DNA of 64,000 bases from Photobacterium lutimaris (GCF_003025555.1 NZ_PYMH01000003.1:248001-312000); one strand, 5' to 3'. Positions 1 through 8,986 are shown, counted from the first letter of the stretch. The notes: generated by a model from the sequence alone, not told the origin. Program-made: numbers and translations.

Positions 1-1
1 G

Positions 2-493
2 GGTAGCGTACTGAAGTTGGATCCGAAAACGGTAAGCTTATTGTTTATTATGCCACTCCCAGGTTACCTTGCTGGTTCTTGGTTATCGGCAGTACTTGCC
101 AAACAAATTGGTAACACACGCGTGATGTACTTGGGGATGCTAGCGATTATTGCAGGTGCATTGGCTATCTTTATTCCGGGTATGGCTGGTTTGGTTACCG
201 TAAGCTCATTGATTGGCGGTGCTTTTGTATACTTTATTGGCGCTGGCGTGCTATTTCCGGCTGCGACCACAGCAGCAATCCAACCTTTTCCTCACCATGC
301 AGGAACAGCGGGTGCGGTGTTAGGGGGGTTGCAAAACCTTGGTGCAGGTCTGGCGACTTTGGCAGCATCCATGATGCGAGCAGAAGATCAGTATAGCTTA
401 GGGGCGGTAATGGTGGTGATGGCGATACTGGTTGTATTGAGCTTGCTGTGGGTACGTCGCAGTGAGCAGCATGACACCCCAGTTTTGGTTTAA
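2..493 (+). CDS. emrD: EmrD-like multidrug MFS transporter, C-terminal part (cut by window edge)
   Basis: The reading frame is open to the left edge, so only about 163 C-terminal residues are visible. They form four to five hydrophobic segments typical of the second half of a 12-TM drug:H+ antiporter of the major facilitator superfamily in the inner membrane. The stretch FPAATTAAIQPFP followed by HAGTAGAVLGGLQN closely matches the conserved end of Escherichia coli EmrD (FPLATSGAMEPFP, AGTAGALVGGLQN), which is my basis for the name. The gene ends in a short polar tail and is followed at once by a strong intrinsic terminator, so it is the last gene of its transcript. Substrates cannot be judged from the sequence. 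Confidence is lowered only because the N-terminus is missing. Confidence 0.8.
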   Translation, partial: GSVLKLDPKTVSLLFIMPLPGYLAGSWLSAVLAKQIGNTRVMYLGMLAIIAGALAIFIPGMAGLVTVSSLIGGAFVYFIGAGVLFPAATTAAIQPFPHHAGTAGAVLGGLQNLGAGLATLAASMMRAEDQYSLGAVMVVMAILVVLSLLWVRRSEQHDTPVLV

Positions 494-512
494 CGAGACA
501 GACAAATAAAAA

Positions 513-545
513 GGCGGAGCCATGAAGATGGTTCCGCCTTTTTTG
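513..545 (+). terminator. Rho-independent terminator after emrD
   Basis: A 10-bp GC-rich stem (513-522 with 529-538, one G-T pair) closes a 6-nt loop and is followed by a run of seven T. It sits 20 nt after the emrD stop codon and may also serve yciU from the other side, because an A-run precedes the stem. Confidence 0.85.
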
Positions 546-565
546 TATTTCTATGAGCTTGGGGC

Positions 566-892
566 TTAGTCGCGCTTCCACAAAACGTGGCAGAATTTGT
601 TGTCAGGATCACGGCTCACAAGAAGGCGAGCGAAGACATCATCTAGCTCGTCATTTTCTTCATTAACCAGACCAACACGCACTTCGGCATACACTTCGTT
701 ATCAACGTCAAAGCCAACGTGCTCAGCCCAGTCATCTTTTGTTTCAACTAACTCAGCAGCACCACGCTCGTCGAATTGCATAGTGAAGAGCAATACGTCG
801 GCAGGCTCAAGATTATCAGAAGCCATCTCAAGGAAGATATCATAAGCGGCATCGATAACATCGTCGTAAGAAATTAGGTTTGGTGTGTCCAT
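566..892 (-). CDS. yciU: YciU / HI1450 family putative double-stranded-DNA mimic
   Basis: A 108-residue, strongly acidic protein of the DUF440 (UPF0263) family. Members such as E. coli YciU and Haemophilus influenzae HI1450 have the same length, and the HI1450 structure led to the suggestion that the acidic surface mimics duplex DNA and binds DNA-binding proteins such as HU. Asp and Glu are spread through the whole chain (for example ENDELDDVF near residue 80) with few basic residues, which fits. No catalytic motif is visible. It is transcribed towards emrD and away from the yeiP terminator, so it appears monocistronic. The biological role is unproven; the family assignment is firm. Confidence 0.85.
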   Translation of the reverse strand: MDTPNLISYDDVIDAAYDIFLEMASDNLEPADVLLFTMQFDERGAAELVETKDDWAEHVGFDVDNEVYAEVRVGLVNEENDELDDVFARLLVSRDPDNKFCHVLWKRD

Positions 893-1017
893 GAACTCTA
901 TCTGTCATTGGTTAATTGAAATCGCAGTATACCCAAGCAATATGAAGGTGCAAGTTTCGGCCTTTGGTTATCAACCTTGAGCGCGAATTACCTGAGAAGC
1001 GATCACCCTAAAAACAA

Positions 1018-1042
1018 AAAGGGAAGCGATTTGCTTCCCTTT
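1018..1042 (-). terminator. Rho-independent terminator after yeiP
   Basis: Stem GGGAAGC (1021-1027) pairs with GCTTCCC (1033-1039) around a 5-nt loop, extended by A-T pairs. On the minus strand it runs into a T-rich tract, about 25 nt beyond the yeiP stop codon. Confidence 0.8.
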
Positions 1043-1064
1043 GGTAATAGTCTAACTATATTAA

Positions 1065-1634
1065 TTAGTCAGCACGGCCCATGAACTTACGTTCTTGAAC
1101 GTTTACCTTAACCTTCTCACCTGTAGAGATGTATTCAGGTACTTGTACTGACAGACCTGTTGCAAAGCGAGCAGGTTTAGTACGTGCTGATGCTGATGCC
1201 CCTTTGATTGAAGGGTCAGTCTCTTCGATAACCAGTTCAACCGCTGAAGGTAACTCTAGACCTGCCGCTTTGTCATTCACCAAAATGACATGAAGGCCTT
1301 GGGTGTCTTCAGTGATGAATAGCATTTCATCAGCAATATCTTCAGCGTTGAAAGTGTACTGCTCGTAGCTTTCTGTATCCATAAAGATGATGCTTTCACC
1401 TTCAGTGTACGAATAAGCAACTGCATGCTTAGTCATTTCGAGAGTATCTACCACATCATCAGCTTTAAGGCGTTCGTCAACACGGTGGCCTGTCGCTAGA
1501 TCGGAACAACGCATTTTATAGATTTTTGTACCGCCACGGCCGCCAGGTGTTGTAACTTCAATATCTTTGACTAACAACGTTTTGCCGCCGGTTACAATGA
1601 CAAAACCTTTCTTAATTTCACTAGCTCTTGGCAT
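1065..1634 (-). CDS. yeiP: Elongation factor P-like protein YeiP (EfpL)
   Basis: A 189-residue three-domain OB/KOW protein of the EF-P/eIF5A superfamily. The N-terminal KOW-like part starts MPRASEIKKGFV; the tip of domain I holds the loop GGRGGTKIYKMRC, where YeiP proteins differ from canonical EF-P, which carries the lysine modified by EpmA/EpmB. The C-terminal OB domain ends with VNVQERKFMGRAD, the usual family ending. EF-P binds stalled ribosomes between the P and E sites and speeds difficult peptide bonds such as polyproline; YeiP/EfpL is reported to help at a partly overlapping set of motifs. The gene stands alone between a terminator and the EAL gene. Length is as in E. coli (190 residues). 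Family call is secure. Confidence 0.93.
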   Translation of the reverse strand: MPRASEIKKGFVIVTGGKTLLVKDIEVTTPGGRGGTKIYKMRCSDLATGHRVDERLKADDVVDTLEMTKHAVAYSYTEGESIIFMDTESYEQYTFNAEDIADEMLFITEDTQGLHVILVNDKAAGLELPSAVELVIEETDPSIKGASASARTKPARFATGLSVQVPEYISTGEKVKVNVQERKFMGRAD

Positions 1635-1676
1635 GGGATATATCTTTCTGTTGGTAAAAACCGAAAATTACCACGG

Positions 1677-3248
1677 TTAAGCCTGAACACCAACAATTTC
1701 CTGAACTGAAGAGCTAACTTCTTCTGGAAGTGCCGAGTGCACTTTGAATTTAGCTAAAAAATGCTCAAAAGGCATCGGTTTAGCATAGAAAAAGCCTTGG
1801 CAACTTTGGATGTTTAATGCTTTAACGTGCTCAACCTGCTCCAAAGTTTCGACCCCTTCAGCAATTATATGGCAACTAAGGTTATGACCTATTTGGGCAA
1901 TGTTACCAAGGATTGACTTGGTGACTGAGTCTGTGGATGAAGCCGCGACAAATGCTCGGTCAATCTTGATAATGTCAAAACTGAGTGCTTGGAGGGTAGA
2001 CAGTCCGGCATAACCCGTTCCAAAGTCGTCTAATGCCCACTTTATTCCCTGATCGCGCAGTGCCTGCATACCATTTTGCAGCAGCGAGACATCGGTATTG
2101 GAGAAATTTTCACGCTCTGAAAACTCCATAACGATCCCGCTTTGTAGCCGAGGATTGCGTGTAATAATTGCTGTGATTGCCTCAACAAAGTGTGGCGAGG
2201 CAATCATAGATGCGGTTACGTTGATAGATAAGTAAAATGGTCTATCCATTGCCATCATGGAGGCTTTATCTTTTGCTGCTTGCTCAAGCAGTTGTAGTGT
2301 TATGTCGTTAATCAGCCCTGATTGCTCTGCTGCCGGTATAAATTCAGCTGGCATGACTTTCTGTTTTTTTGGATGTTGCCACCGAACAAGTAATTCTGCG
2401 CCTATCCATTGCCCTGAGTTAGTAGAGACAATAGGTTGGTATTCAGCATAAAACTCTGATTTATTGAGTCCCTTTTGAATCTCGATATCTATAGGGACGC
2501 GTTTTAAAACAAAGTAATGTGCGAGGAAAGTAACACCAACCGCATTGACAATAGTTAATAAAATACCAGTTGGTAGAAAATGCATGATGAGATTAAACAA
2601 CAACACACTGGTATAACCAACGGAAATACCGACAGGGTATCGTTTTGATTCTTCTTGATTTTTATAAAATATCAATTTATCGATATTGATAAATTCTATA
2701 TTCGATAGGTATGTCCGATGGTTATTGTACATATAAGCGTAAACTTCATGACGACTGGCAATTTCTTTTAGCCACAACTGTAAGAAATTCCTATCGAAAT
2801 GAATTTGATACCAACCCGATTCTATATACATCATGAAAAAAATGGATGTATTATTGTCGTTGTCATGGGTTTGATATATTGAATATTTTTTTCCAGCCGG
2901 TATTTTTTCTATTTCAACATCAGCAACTTCTTCTTTTGTAAGAGTCATGCTTCTGTCGCTACATATAGTTGTGTTGTTTCTGATGAAAATAACTTCTTTA
3001 ATGACACTCTTCTTCAATGTCATCGCCTCGAGTGCATTTCGACTTTCTTCGCTGCAGTCAGGGTATAATTTAGCGATAGAAATTAATTGCTTTTCTATAG
3101 TGGTAATTTCTGTACTTATTGATGACAGTAATGTTTTGGCCGTGTCTTCTGACTTGCTAATCGCATAGGCATTAATGTAGGCAAAGAATGTTACTAAGCC
3201 TGTGAATATCATACAAATAAAAATAAAAAATTGATTCTTTATATTCAT
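1677..3248 (-). CDS. Membrane c-di-GMP phosphodiesterase with CSS-type periplasmic sensor and EAL domain
   Basis: A 523-residue protein: TM1 (about 8-30), a periplasmic sensor (31-210) with Cys65 and Cys96 in TICSD, TM2 (about 212-248), then a cytoplasmic EAL domain (260-505). The sensor layout matches the CSS-motif domain of E. coli PdeB/C/D/G/N, where a periplasmic disulphide controls activity. Catalytic features look intact: ELL (285-287, the EAL motif variant), N343, E375, D407-D408 in DDFGTGY, K428 and E464 in AEGVE. It should therefore hydrolyse c-di-GMP to pGpG. Its neighbours give no operon partner; the start lies just after an AT-rich stretch. Which signal it senses is unknown, although redox state of the two cysteines is a reasonable inference. 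Confidence 0.88.
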   Translation of the reverse strand: MNIKNQFFIFICMIFTGLVTFFAYINAYAISKSEDTAKTLLSSISTEITTIEKQLISIAKLYPDCSEESRNALEAMTLKKSVIKEVIFIRNNTTICSDRSMTLTKEEVADVEIEKIPAGKKYSIYQTHDNDNNTSIFFMMYIESGWYQIHFDRNFLQLWLKEIASRHEVYAYMYNNHRTYLSNIEFINIDKLIFYKNQEESKRYPVGISVGYTSVLLFNLIMHFLPTGILLTIVNAVGVTFLAHYFVLKRVPIDIEIQKGLNKSEFYAEYQPIVSTNSGQWIGAELLVRWQHPKKQKVMPAEFIPAAEQSGLINDITLQLLEQAAKDKASMMAMDRPFYLSINVTASMIASPHFVEAITAIITRNPRLQSGIVMEFSERENFSNTDVSLLQNGMQALRDQGIKWALDDFGTGYAGLSTLQALSFDIIKIDRAFVAASSTDSVTKSILGNIAQIGHNLSCHIIAEGVETLEQVEHVKALNIQSCQGFFYAKPMPFEHFLAKFKVHSALPEEVSSSVQEIVGVQA

Positions 3249-3532
3249 TATGTTGAGTCAAAGTCAAAAAGTACGCAAATACTATAATAGTTTTATTAGT
3301 AATTATATGGAAATATGGGGAATTATTAATATTTTAATACTTGGTCATAATCTTGTCGTTTTGTGTGTGAGTGATGACAATTATCTGTCAGTAGGTGTGT
3401 AATTAATGTTCAATTAGAGGTGGTGCTAGATAATGATGGCCTACGATTTGATATCATTACGGCAGTTGATCAAACGCTGCCCGAAAGGGTCAACAGGCCC
3501 TTGCCAGCTTGCAGTAATTTAGAGGAATATCA
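3249..3532. other. AT-rich divergent intergenic region
   Basis: Separates the divergent EAL and nucleotidyltransferase-like genes. The half next to the EAL gene is very AT-rich and probably holds its promoter; no clear operator or LexA box (CTG-N10-CAG) is visible in front of the nucleotidyltransferase-polB pair. Confidence 0.4.
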
Positions 3533-4303
3533 GTGACACGAGCTTTACCTGCTTTGGAGTGCCCACCCACATTTCAACCGATGTTCGAACAGGCGGTTGA
3601 TGAACTGGTTTATCAGCTCAAATGTTGTATACCCGATCTCCATAGTGTCTATATTGCGGGTAGCATTGTTAGGCTGGAAGCCGTGCCTGGGCAATCAGAT
3701 CTTAATGTCACCATAGTGACGACTAACCCGCTGACATCATCGGATCAAGCTGTACTCAATAGTATTGTCAGTCGTATAGATCATCAATGTCCACAGATTG
3801 TTGCTGTACAGATGACACGATTGGCAAAGCATGAGGTGCTGGATATCGCAGCGATTTTTAAGTGGGGATTCTGGCTGAAGCATTGTTGTGTGTGTGTGTT
3901 TGGCGATGATCTATCCAGTCGATTTGGCTGCTTTGAGCCAAGCTGGGAAATTGGCAAGTCGATGAATGATGATTTGTCGCTGCAACTTAACGGTTACCGC
4001 CGCAATATCATGGCTACACGGGTTGTTTCCCATTACTTATCTTTATGCCGTGATGTAGCACAAAAAATGATTTGGTCGTGTTATTCCTTGGTCTTTCATC
4101 GTTCTGGAAAATTAGCATTGTCGATAGAGTACGCCGCGCAGGAATTTCTGATTTATTACCCTCAGCACAAATTGGCGATTGAGCGTCTTTTTATGTTGGT
4201 CTCAGGTCAGCAAGTCCCTAAAAAGGCCGTACTGTTTATGATTAATGACTTCGGTCAGTGGATAGTCACTGAATTTGATAAGATTGAACGTAAAATTGGT
4301 TAA
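3533..4303 (+). CDS. Nucleotidyltransferase-like protein, apparently degenerate active site
   Basis: A 256-residue protein that I do not recognise as a named family. Residues about 42-58 read GSIVRLEAVPGQSDLNV, resembling the GS-x(9-13)-D-x-D signature of the Pol beta-like nucleotidyltransferase fold (kanamycin/streptomycin adenylyltransferases, minimal NTases), but the second acidic residue is Asn. The C-terminal 130 residues look helical, as in the helical bundle of aminoglycoside adenylyltransferases. The start is GTG at 3533 with AGAGGA 6 nt upstream. The stop lies only 15 nt before the polB start, so the two are probably co-transcribed. A transferase acting on a small molecule, or a non-catalytic relative, are both possible; I make no functional claim. 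Confidence 0.6.
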   Translation: MTRALPALECPPTFQPMFEQAVDELVYQLKCCIPDLHSVYIAGSIVRLEAVPGQSDLNVTIVTTNPLTSSDQAVLNSIVSRIDHQCPQIVAVQMTRLAKHEVLDIAAIFKWGFWLKHCCVCVFGDDLSSRFGCFEPSWEIGKSMNDDLSLQLNGYRRNIMATRVVSHYLSLCRDVAQKMIWSCYSLVFHRSGKLALSIEYAAQEFLIYYPQHKLAIERLFMLVSGQQVPKKAVLFMINDFGQWIVTEFDKIERKIG

Positions 4304-4318
4304 TACCATACTAACGAG

Positions 4319-6703
4319 GTGTTTTTGCAAACTCAGTCAAAAGGCTTTGTACTAACAAGGCAAGGCCGCGATGTTCGTGGTCAAACAGAGATTGTGCTTT
4401 GGGTTAGCACCGACAATGGGCCAGCCAGACTGGTGATCAATAATGATAAGCCGGTATGCTTTTTTCGCCAGCAAGATCAAGTGATGGCCCAAAGCGAACT
4501 CCATAAAGCAGGCATGCGTGTTGATTGGAAACCATTGGCGCTAAAAAGCTTCCAGCATGAAGATATGGCCGCATGTTATTGCCATTCGATAAAAGACAGT
4601 CTTCAACTTTCTCAAATCTTACGTGCGGCCGGGATAGAAGCCTTCGAGGCTGACATTCGTTTAGCTGACCGCTATTTGATGGAGCGCTTTATTTGTGGTG
4701 GTATTGCTTTTTCCGGTAAGCCGACGACTAAGGCCGGCTTCGATGAGTTTCATCAGGTTAAAGCGAAATCAGCCGAGTATAAGCCTCAACTATCGGTTGT
4801 GTCGCTGGATATAGAATGCTCGGAAAAAGGAGTGCTATATTCGGTTGGTTTGCATTGCGACAAAGACAGCCGAGTGATTATGGTGGGGGAGGCATCTTGC
4901 GATAAGGGCGCACACGACTGGATTCAGTGGGTAGACTCAGAAAAAGCGTTATTACTTGCCTTAGAAGCATGGTTTCTAGAATTCGATCCAGACATTGTGA
5001 TCGGCTGGAACGTGATTGATTTTGACTTCCGCTTGCTGCTTAAACGGGCGGAATGGAATGCGATTACGTTGCGTATGGGGAGGGGAAAGCAGCCACCTCA
5101 TTGGCGACAGTCTAATCAAAACCCCAATCAAGGTTTTATTTCGATCCCGGGGCGAGTGGTATTAGATGGTATCGATACCCTGAAAACCGCAACCTACAAT
5201 TTCCGTTCCTGGTCTTTGGAGTCAGTCTCGCGAGAGCTGCTCGGAGAGGGCAAAGAGATAAATAATGTCCATGACCGTATGGCGGAAATCAATCAGATGT
5301 TTCGTGATGACAAAGTCTCGCTGGCAAAATATAACCTGCAAGATTGCAAGTTGGTTTCGCGCATTTTCGACCATACCCATTTGCTTGAGTTCGCTATCGA
5401 GCGAAGCCGTTTGACCGGTGTAGAACTGGATAGAATCGGCGGTTCGGTTGCGGCTTTTACCAACCTATATTTACCTCAGCTTCACCGAGCGGGCTATGTG
5501 GCCCCAAGTTTAGATAGCGAAAACTGGATAGCAAGCCCTGGCGGTTATGTCATGGATTCGAAACCCGGCCTGTATGAATCGGTACTGGTGCTGGATTTCA
5601 AATCGCTGTACCCGTCGATAATCCGTACCTTTCGCATTGATCCACTTGGATTGATTGAAGGTTTACTGCTCGAGGAAGGCAAAGAGGACAATCAAGCGAT
5701 TGCTGGTTTCAGGGGAGGACGTTTCCATCGAACTAGGCATTTTTTACCGAAGATGATTGAGTCGTTGTGGGCGGCAAGGGATCAAGCCAAGCGCGATGGA
5801 GACAAAGCGTTTTCACAAGCGATTAAAATCATCATGAATTCCTTTTACGGTGTACTGGGATCATCAGGCTGCCGTTTCTTCGATCATCGCTTGGCCTCAT
5901 CGATCACCATGCGTGGGCATGAAATTATGAAAACCACCCGTGAGCTGATTGAAGGGAAGGGCTACGAGGTGATCTATGGTGATACCGACTCGACTTTTGT
6001 GTCACTCAAACACGCCCATTCAGCGGAAAAAGCCGATGAAATTGGCCAGCAGCTAGTGACGCATATCAATCAGTGGTGGACTGAACACTTACAAGATGAG
6101 TATGCCGTTGAGTCCGCGCTGGAGCTGGAGTACGAGACCCACTATCACAAATTCTTGATGCCGACGATCCGTGGTCAGGAAACGGGTAGTAAAAAACGCT
6201 ATGCCGGCTTGGTGATCAATAAGGGTCAGGAGGAAATGGTATACAAAGGGCTAGAGACAGTACGCACTGACTGGACTCGATTGGCACAGACTTTCCAGCA
6301 AACCTTGTATCATCATGTGTTTCACGACGAGGAAGTGGAAGAGTACGTCAGGCAGTATGTGGAAGATACCCGAGCCGGGAAATATGACGATGTATTGGTT
6401 TACCGCAAGCGGTTACGGCGTAACTTGTCGGAATACCAAAAGAATGTCCCACCTCATGTCAGGGCTGCCAGAATGGCTGATGACGTGAATCAACGTCAAG
6501 GCCGATCGCTGCAATATCAAAACGGCGGTTGGATTGAGTATGTGATCACGATTAATGGCCCAGAACCGATAGAAGCCCAGCAAAGCCCGATAGATTACGA
6601 GCATTATATTGATAAGCAGCTAAGACCCGTAGCAGATGGTATTTTGCCTTTCATCGGTAAACACTTTGATGATATTACCGCTCCGCAATTAGGGCTATTT
6701 TAA
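4319..6703 (+). CDS. polB: DNA polymerase II (family B)
   Basis: A 794-residue family B polymerase, against 783 in E. coli. The 3'-5' exonuclease shows Exo I (DIE, 164-166), Exo II (NVIDFD) and Exo III (YNLQD). The polymerase core shows motif A (DFKSLYPS, from D426), motif B (KIIMNSFYG) and motif C (YGDTDST, first Asp 555). The last five residues QLGLF are the beta-clamp-binding peptide known from E. coli Pol II. The enzyme works in replication restart and translesion synthesis. The start is GTG at 4319; a TTG at 4325 is a weaker alternative. In E. coli polB is under LexA control, but I find no SOS box here. It follows the nucleotidyltransferase-like gene at 15 nt and is followed by cobT after 22 nt. 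Confidence 0.96.
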   Translation: MFLQTQSKGFVLTRQGRDVRGQTEIVLWVSTDNGPARLVINNDKPVCFFRQQDQVMAQSELHKAGMRVDWKPLALKSFQHEDMAACYCHSIKDSLQLSQILRAAGIEAFEADIRLADRYLMERFICGGIAFSGKPTTKAGFDEFHQVKAKSAEYKPQLSVVSLDIECSEKGVLYSVGLHCDKDSRVIMVGEASCDKGAHDWIQWVDSEKALLLALEAWFLEFDPDIVIGWNVIDFDFRLLLKRAEWNAITLRMGRGKQPPHWRQSNQNPNQGFISIPGRVVLDGIDTLKTATYNFRSWSLESVSRELLGEGKEINNVHDRMAEINQMFRDDKVSLAKYNLQDCKLVSRIFDHTHLLEFAIERSRLTGVELDRIGGSVAAFTNLYLPQLHRAGYVAPSLDSENWIASPGGYVMDSKPGLYESVLVLDFKSLYPSIIRTFRIDPLGLIEGLLLEEGKEDNQAIAGFRGGRFHRTRHFLPKMIESLWAARDQAKRDGDKAFSQAIKIIMNSFYGVLGSSGCRFFDHRLASSITMRGHEIMKTTRELIEGKGYEVIYGDTDSTFVSLKHAHSAEKADEIGQQLVTHINQWWTEHLQDEYAVESALELEYETHYHKFLMPTIRGQETGSKKRYAGLVINKGQEEMVYKGLETVRTDWTRLAQTFQQTLYHHVFHDEEVEEYVRQYVEDTRAGKYDDVLVYRKRLRRNLSEYQKNVPPHVRAARMADDVNQRQGRSLQYQNGGWIEYVITINGPEPIEAQQSPIDYEHYIDKQLRPVADGILPFIGKHFDDITAPQLGLF

Positions 6704-6725
6704 ATTTAAACCAAGGATAGAATAG

Positions 6726-7754
6726 ATGTTTGATACCCGTTATAGCACCGAGATCCAAGGGCGTATAGATCAAAAAACCAAACCGCTCGGGGCGCTGGGT
6801 CAACTGGAAAAAGTGGCTCACCAATTGGCGCTTATTCAGAGCCAAGGTAAAGCACAAGCCGTTGATAAAGTCACATTAGAGCAACCTTACGTTCTAGTTT
6901 TTGCCGGTGATCACGGTATTGCTGAAGAAGGGGTGAGTATCGCCCCGAGTGCCGTTACCCAACAGATGGTACTAAACTTTTTGGCCGGAGGCGCGGCGGT
7001 TAACTGTTTCTGCCGTGCTAATGATGTGGCGATAAAAGTCATTGATTGCGGTATTTTGCTGCCCATTGAGTCTGAATCTCCTTTGCTGGTCAAACAGCGC
7101 CTTGGTGAGCGGACGGGAAATTTAGCCATTGAACCGGCAATGAAACCGCAACAGGTACAGCAAGGCTTAGAATGGGGGCAATCCGTCGTTCAGGCTGTGA
7201 TAAACCAAGGCTGTGATCTGATCATGTTTGGTGAAATGGGGATCGGCAATACTAGCAGTGCGTCAGCGCTGCTTGCTGCAGTTACCGGTGAGCCCGTTGA
7301 ACGATGCGTTGGTTTGGGCACGGGTGTGTCTTCGGAACAACTGGAAAAGAAAAAGCGATTGGTAGGTCAAGGTATCAAACGTTGCCACTCAAATGACCCG
7401 CAGACTCTGCTGGCTGAGTTGGGTGGTTATGAAATTGTGCAAATGGTGGGAGGCTTCCTTGCAGCCGCAAAGCAACGTACTCCAATCCTTGTTGATGGTT
7501 TCATTGTGACGGTTGCAGCATTACTGGCGACAAAAATAGCCCCTTCCTGCCGTGATTACTTGATTTTTGCCCACCAATCCCATGAAACAGGCCATCAAAT
7601 AGCACTTGAACAACTGGATGCCGAGCCGTTGCTGGATCTATCCTTGAGGTTAGGGGAAGGGACTGGTGCAGTGTTAGCGGTTCCGCTGCTTCGAGCTGCT
7701 GCTGAGTTTTATAATAATATGGCGAGTTTTGCAGAAGCTGGAGTGACGGTGTAA
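6726..7754 (+). CDS. cobT: Nicotinate-nucleotide--dimethylbenzimidazole phosphoribosyltransferase
   Basis: CobT transfers the phosphoribosyl group of nicotinate mononucleotide to 5,6-dimethylbenzimidazole, giving alpha-ribazole phosphate for the lower loop of cobalamin. The 342-residue chain has the expected family motifs: [14 protein letters not shown] near the N-terminus, [14 protein letters not shown] in the middle, [12 protein letters not shown], and LGEGTGAVL near the end, which includes the glutamate used as general base in the Salmonella enzyme. Length is normal (about 350). No other cobalamin genes (cobU, cobS, cobC) are adjacent, so here it is separated from its usual partners. It lies 22 nt after polB and before a strong terminator, suggesting read-through from polB or a private promoter inside its end. 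Confidence 0.95.
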   Translation: MFDTRYSTEIQGRIDQKTKPLGALGQLEKVAHQLALIQSQGKAQAVDKVTLEQPYVLVFAGDHGIAEEGVSIAPSAVTQQMVLNFLAGGAAVNCFCRANDVAIKVIDCGILLPIESESPLLVKQRLGERTGNLAIEPAMKPQQVQQGLEWGQSVVQAVINQGCDLIMFGEMGIGNTSSASALLAAVTGEPVERCVGLGTGVSSEQLEKKKRLVGQGIKRCHSNDPQTLLAELGGYEIVQMVGGFLAAAKQRTPILVDGFIVTVAALLATKIAPSCRDYLIFAHQSHETGHQIALEQLDAEPLLDLSLRLGEGTGAVLAVPLLRAAAEFYNNMASFAEAGVTV

Positions 7755-7763
7755 AACGAAAAC

Positions 7764-7792
7764 AAAAAAACCGCATTCATATGCGGTTTTTT
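7764..7792. terminator. Bidirectional intrinsic terminator between cobT and the minus-strand gene
   Basis: CCGCAT (7771-7776) pairs with ATGCGG (7781-7786) around a 4-nt loop, flanked by seven A on the left and six T on the right, so it can stop transcription from both convergent genes. Confidence 0.85.
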
Positions 7793-7818
7793 ATTGCTTT
7801 AGCAAGAGATCGTCGGGA

Positions 7819-8130
7819 TCAGCCGAAGTACTCGACATTGGATACAGAAGACTTCATGGCGTGGATAGGATCAAATTTGATCGCGCCGCGGTTCGGGGTA
7901 CAGATCTTATATACCTCATCACACTCGAAAATAGCCAGTACAGTTTCTTCAGTTCTGAATACTTCAGGAAGCGGCTTGCCGATTTCACAAGCACATTCAG
8001 CACCTTCATGCTGCCATACAAGTTTGTAAATGCGTTGATTTTGCTCTGGGGCAGACACGTGGTTAGCGATTGAGTTGAATACTGCTTCTGCTTGCTGTGG
8101 GCTAGATGCCGATGGTACAAAGAAATCCAT
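7819..8130 (-). CDS. Conserved hypothetical protein (103 residues)
   Basis: A small soluble protein beginning MDFFVPSASSPQQ and containing EYG-free but distinctive YKICTPNRG near residues 75-83. I do not recognise a named Pfam family, although the ICTPNRG segment recalls uncharacterised proteins of vibrios and relatives. The start is firm: a perfect AGGAGGG ribosome-binding site lies 5 nt upstream on the minus strand. There is no signal peptide or membrane segment; three cysteines occur, two of them as CAC. It has its own terminator and faces away from the DUF1289 gene. Overlapping ORFs in other frames lack comparable ribosome-binding sites and I treat them as shadows. Confidence 0.75.
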   Translation of the reverse strand: MDFFVPSASSPQQAEAVFNSIANHVSAPEQNQRIYKLVWQHEGAECACEIGKPLPEVFRTEETVLAIFECDEVYKICTPNRGAIKFDPIHAMKSSVSNVEYFG

Positions 8131-8385
8131 GGTTCCCTCCTGGTTGAACAGCAGTCATTGGAAAAAAATTTGACTGCGATTTAGAGAATGCTATCGATCC
8201 AGATAACGATAAAAGACTAGCAAAATTATTAACAAAAGTACAAGGCCATGAATGGTCATTCACTCTTGGTGAGAAATTCTCCTGCTTATTGCGAGTAACT
8301 TTTATATCTATTGGTTAATTTGGGGAAAATGTCATTAGAGATTATTATCATTAGTAGTAATCACTTAACGACGATGGGAAGAGGA

Positions 8386-8640
8386 ATGGAACAACTCGAT
8401 TTTTTTACGATTCCCAGCCCATGTATTGGGGTATGTCAGACCAATGACCGAGGATATTGTAAAGGTTGTTTTCGCAGTCGTGACGAGCGATTTCATTGGC
8501 AGCAACTGACCAATGAGCAGAAGCGAAACGTCGTTAGACTGTGCAAGCAGCGCTACCAGAGAGTGATGAGGGCGAAAGCACAGCAAGGCCGTCAAGACGA
8601 TTCAGACAATGGTCATTCCCCTCAACAAGAGTTGTTTTAG
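8386..8640 (+). CDS. DUF1289 (YdhL-like) small cysteine-rich protein
   Basis: An 84-residue protein with the four-cysteine DUF1289 core CIGVC-x6-YCKGCFRSRDE, which probably binds a metal, followed by a helical basic segment and the acidic end QQELF. It closely resembles E. coli YdhL in length and order. I chose ATG at 8386, because GGAAG lies 4 nt upstream and homologues begin with MxQLxFF; an in-frame ATG at 8374 is less likely. The function is unknown. It ends 20 nt before a bidirectional terminator shared with rplY. Confidence 0.82.
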   Translation: MEQLDFFTIPSPCIGVCQTNDRGYCKGCFRSRDERFHWQQLTNEQKRNVVRLCKQRYQRVMRAKAQQGRQDDSDNGHSPQQELF

Positions 8641-8657
8641 TTGAGAGACAGGTATAA

Positions 8658-8682
8658 AAAAAGCGCCATAAAGGCGCTTTTT
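8658..8682. terminator. Bidirectional intrinsic terminator between the DUF1289 gene and rplY
   Basis: AAAAAGCGCC (8658-8667) pairs with GGCGCTTTTT (8673-8682) around a 5-nt loop. A-run and T-run flank the GC core, so it can act in both directions. Confidence 0.85.
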
Positions 8683-8707
8683 AATATTGAGTATGAATCA
8701 ACGGCTA

Positions 8708-8986
8708 TTAAGCGCGTTTGAAGTCCATGTGCTCAACTTTTGGCTTGAACGCGTGACGCTGGATGTCTTGAGGCTTAACAGCAACTTCTTGACCGTCGAT
8801 CACAAGAACTAGACCTTCGTAGAACTCAGGCTTGTCCATCTGGTTGATCACTTCGTCGTGGTTCAACTCGATAGATACAGGAGCTGCTTCGCCACCGTAA
8901 ACGATTGCTGGGAATTTACCTGCGTGACGTAGGCGGCGGCTCGCACCTTTACCAAGGTCAGTACGTACTACTGCTTCAAATTTCAT
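8708..8986 (-). CDS. rplY: 50S ribosomal protein L25
   Basis: L25 binds 5S rRNA in the large subunit. This is the short, single-domain gammaproteobacterial form (92 residues, 94 in E. coli) without the CTC extension. Family features include [20 protein letters not shown] (residues about 13-32) and [19 protein letters not shown] near the C-terminus. It is monocistronic, bounded downstream by a terminator and upstream by a leader of about 180 nt containing a hairpin (see separate entry). Codon use is strongly biased, as expected for a ribosomal protein. Confidence 0.96.
   Translation of the reverse strand: MKFEAVVRTDLGKGASRRLRHAGKFPAIVYGGEAAPVSIELNHDEVINQMDKPEFYEGLVLVIDGQEVAVKPQDIQRHAFKPKVEHMDFKRA

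Noticed and set aside
3380..4318. LexA (SOS) box for polB
   Set aside because: I searched for CTG-N10-CAG before the nucleotidyltransferase-like gene and before polB and found no acceptable copy.
8330..8365. Fur-like AT-rich segment before the DUF1289 gene
   Set aside because: TTATTATCATTAG is only partly similar to the Fur consensus, with many mismatches in the second half.
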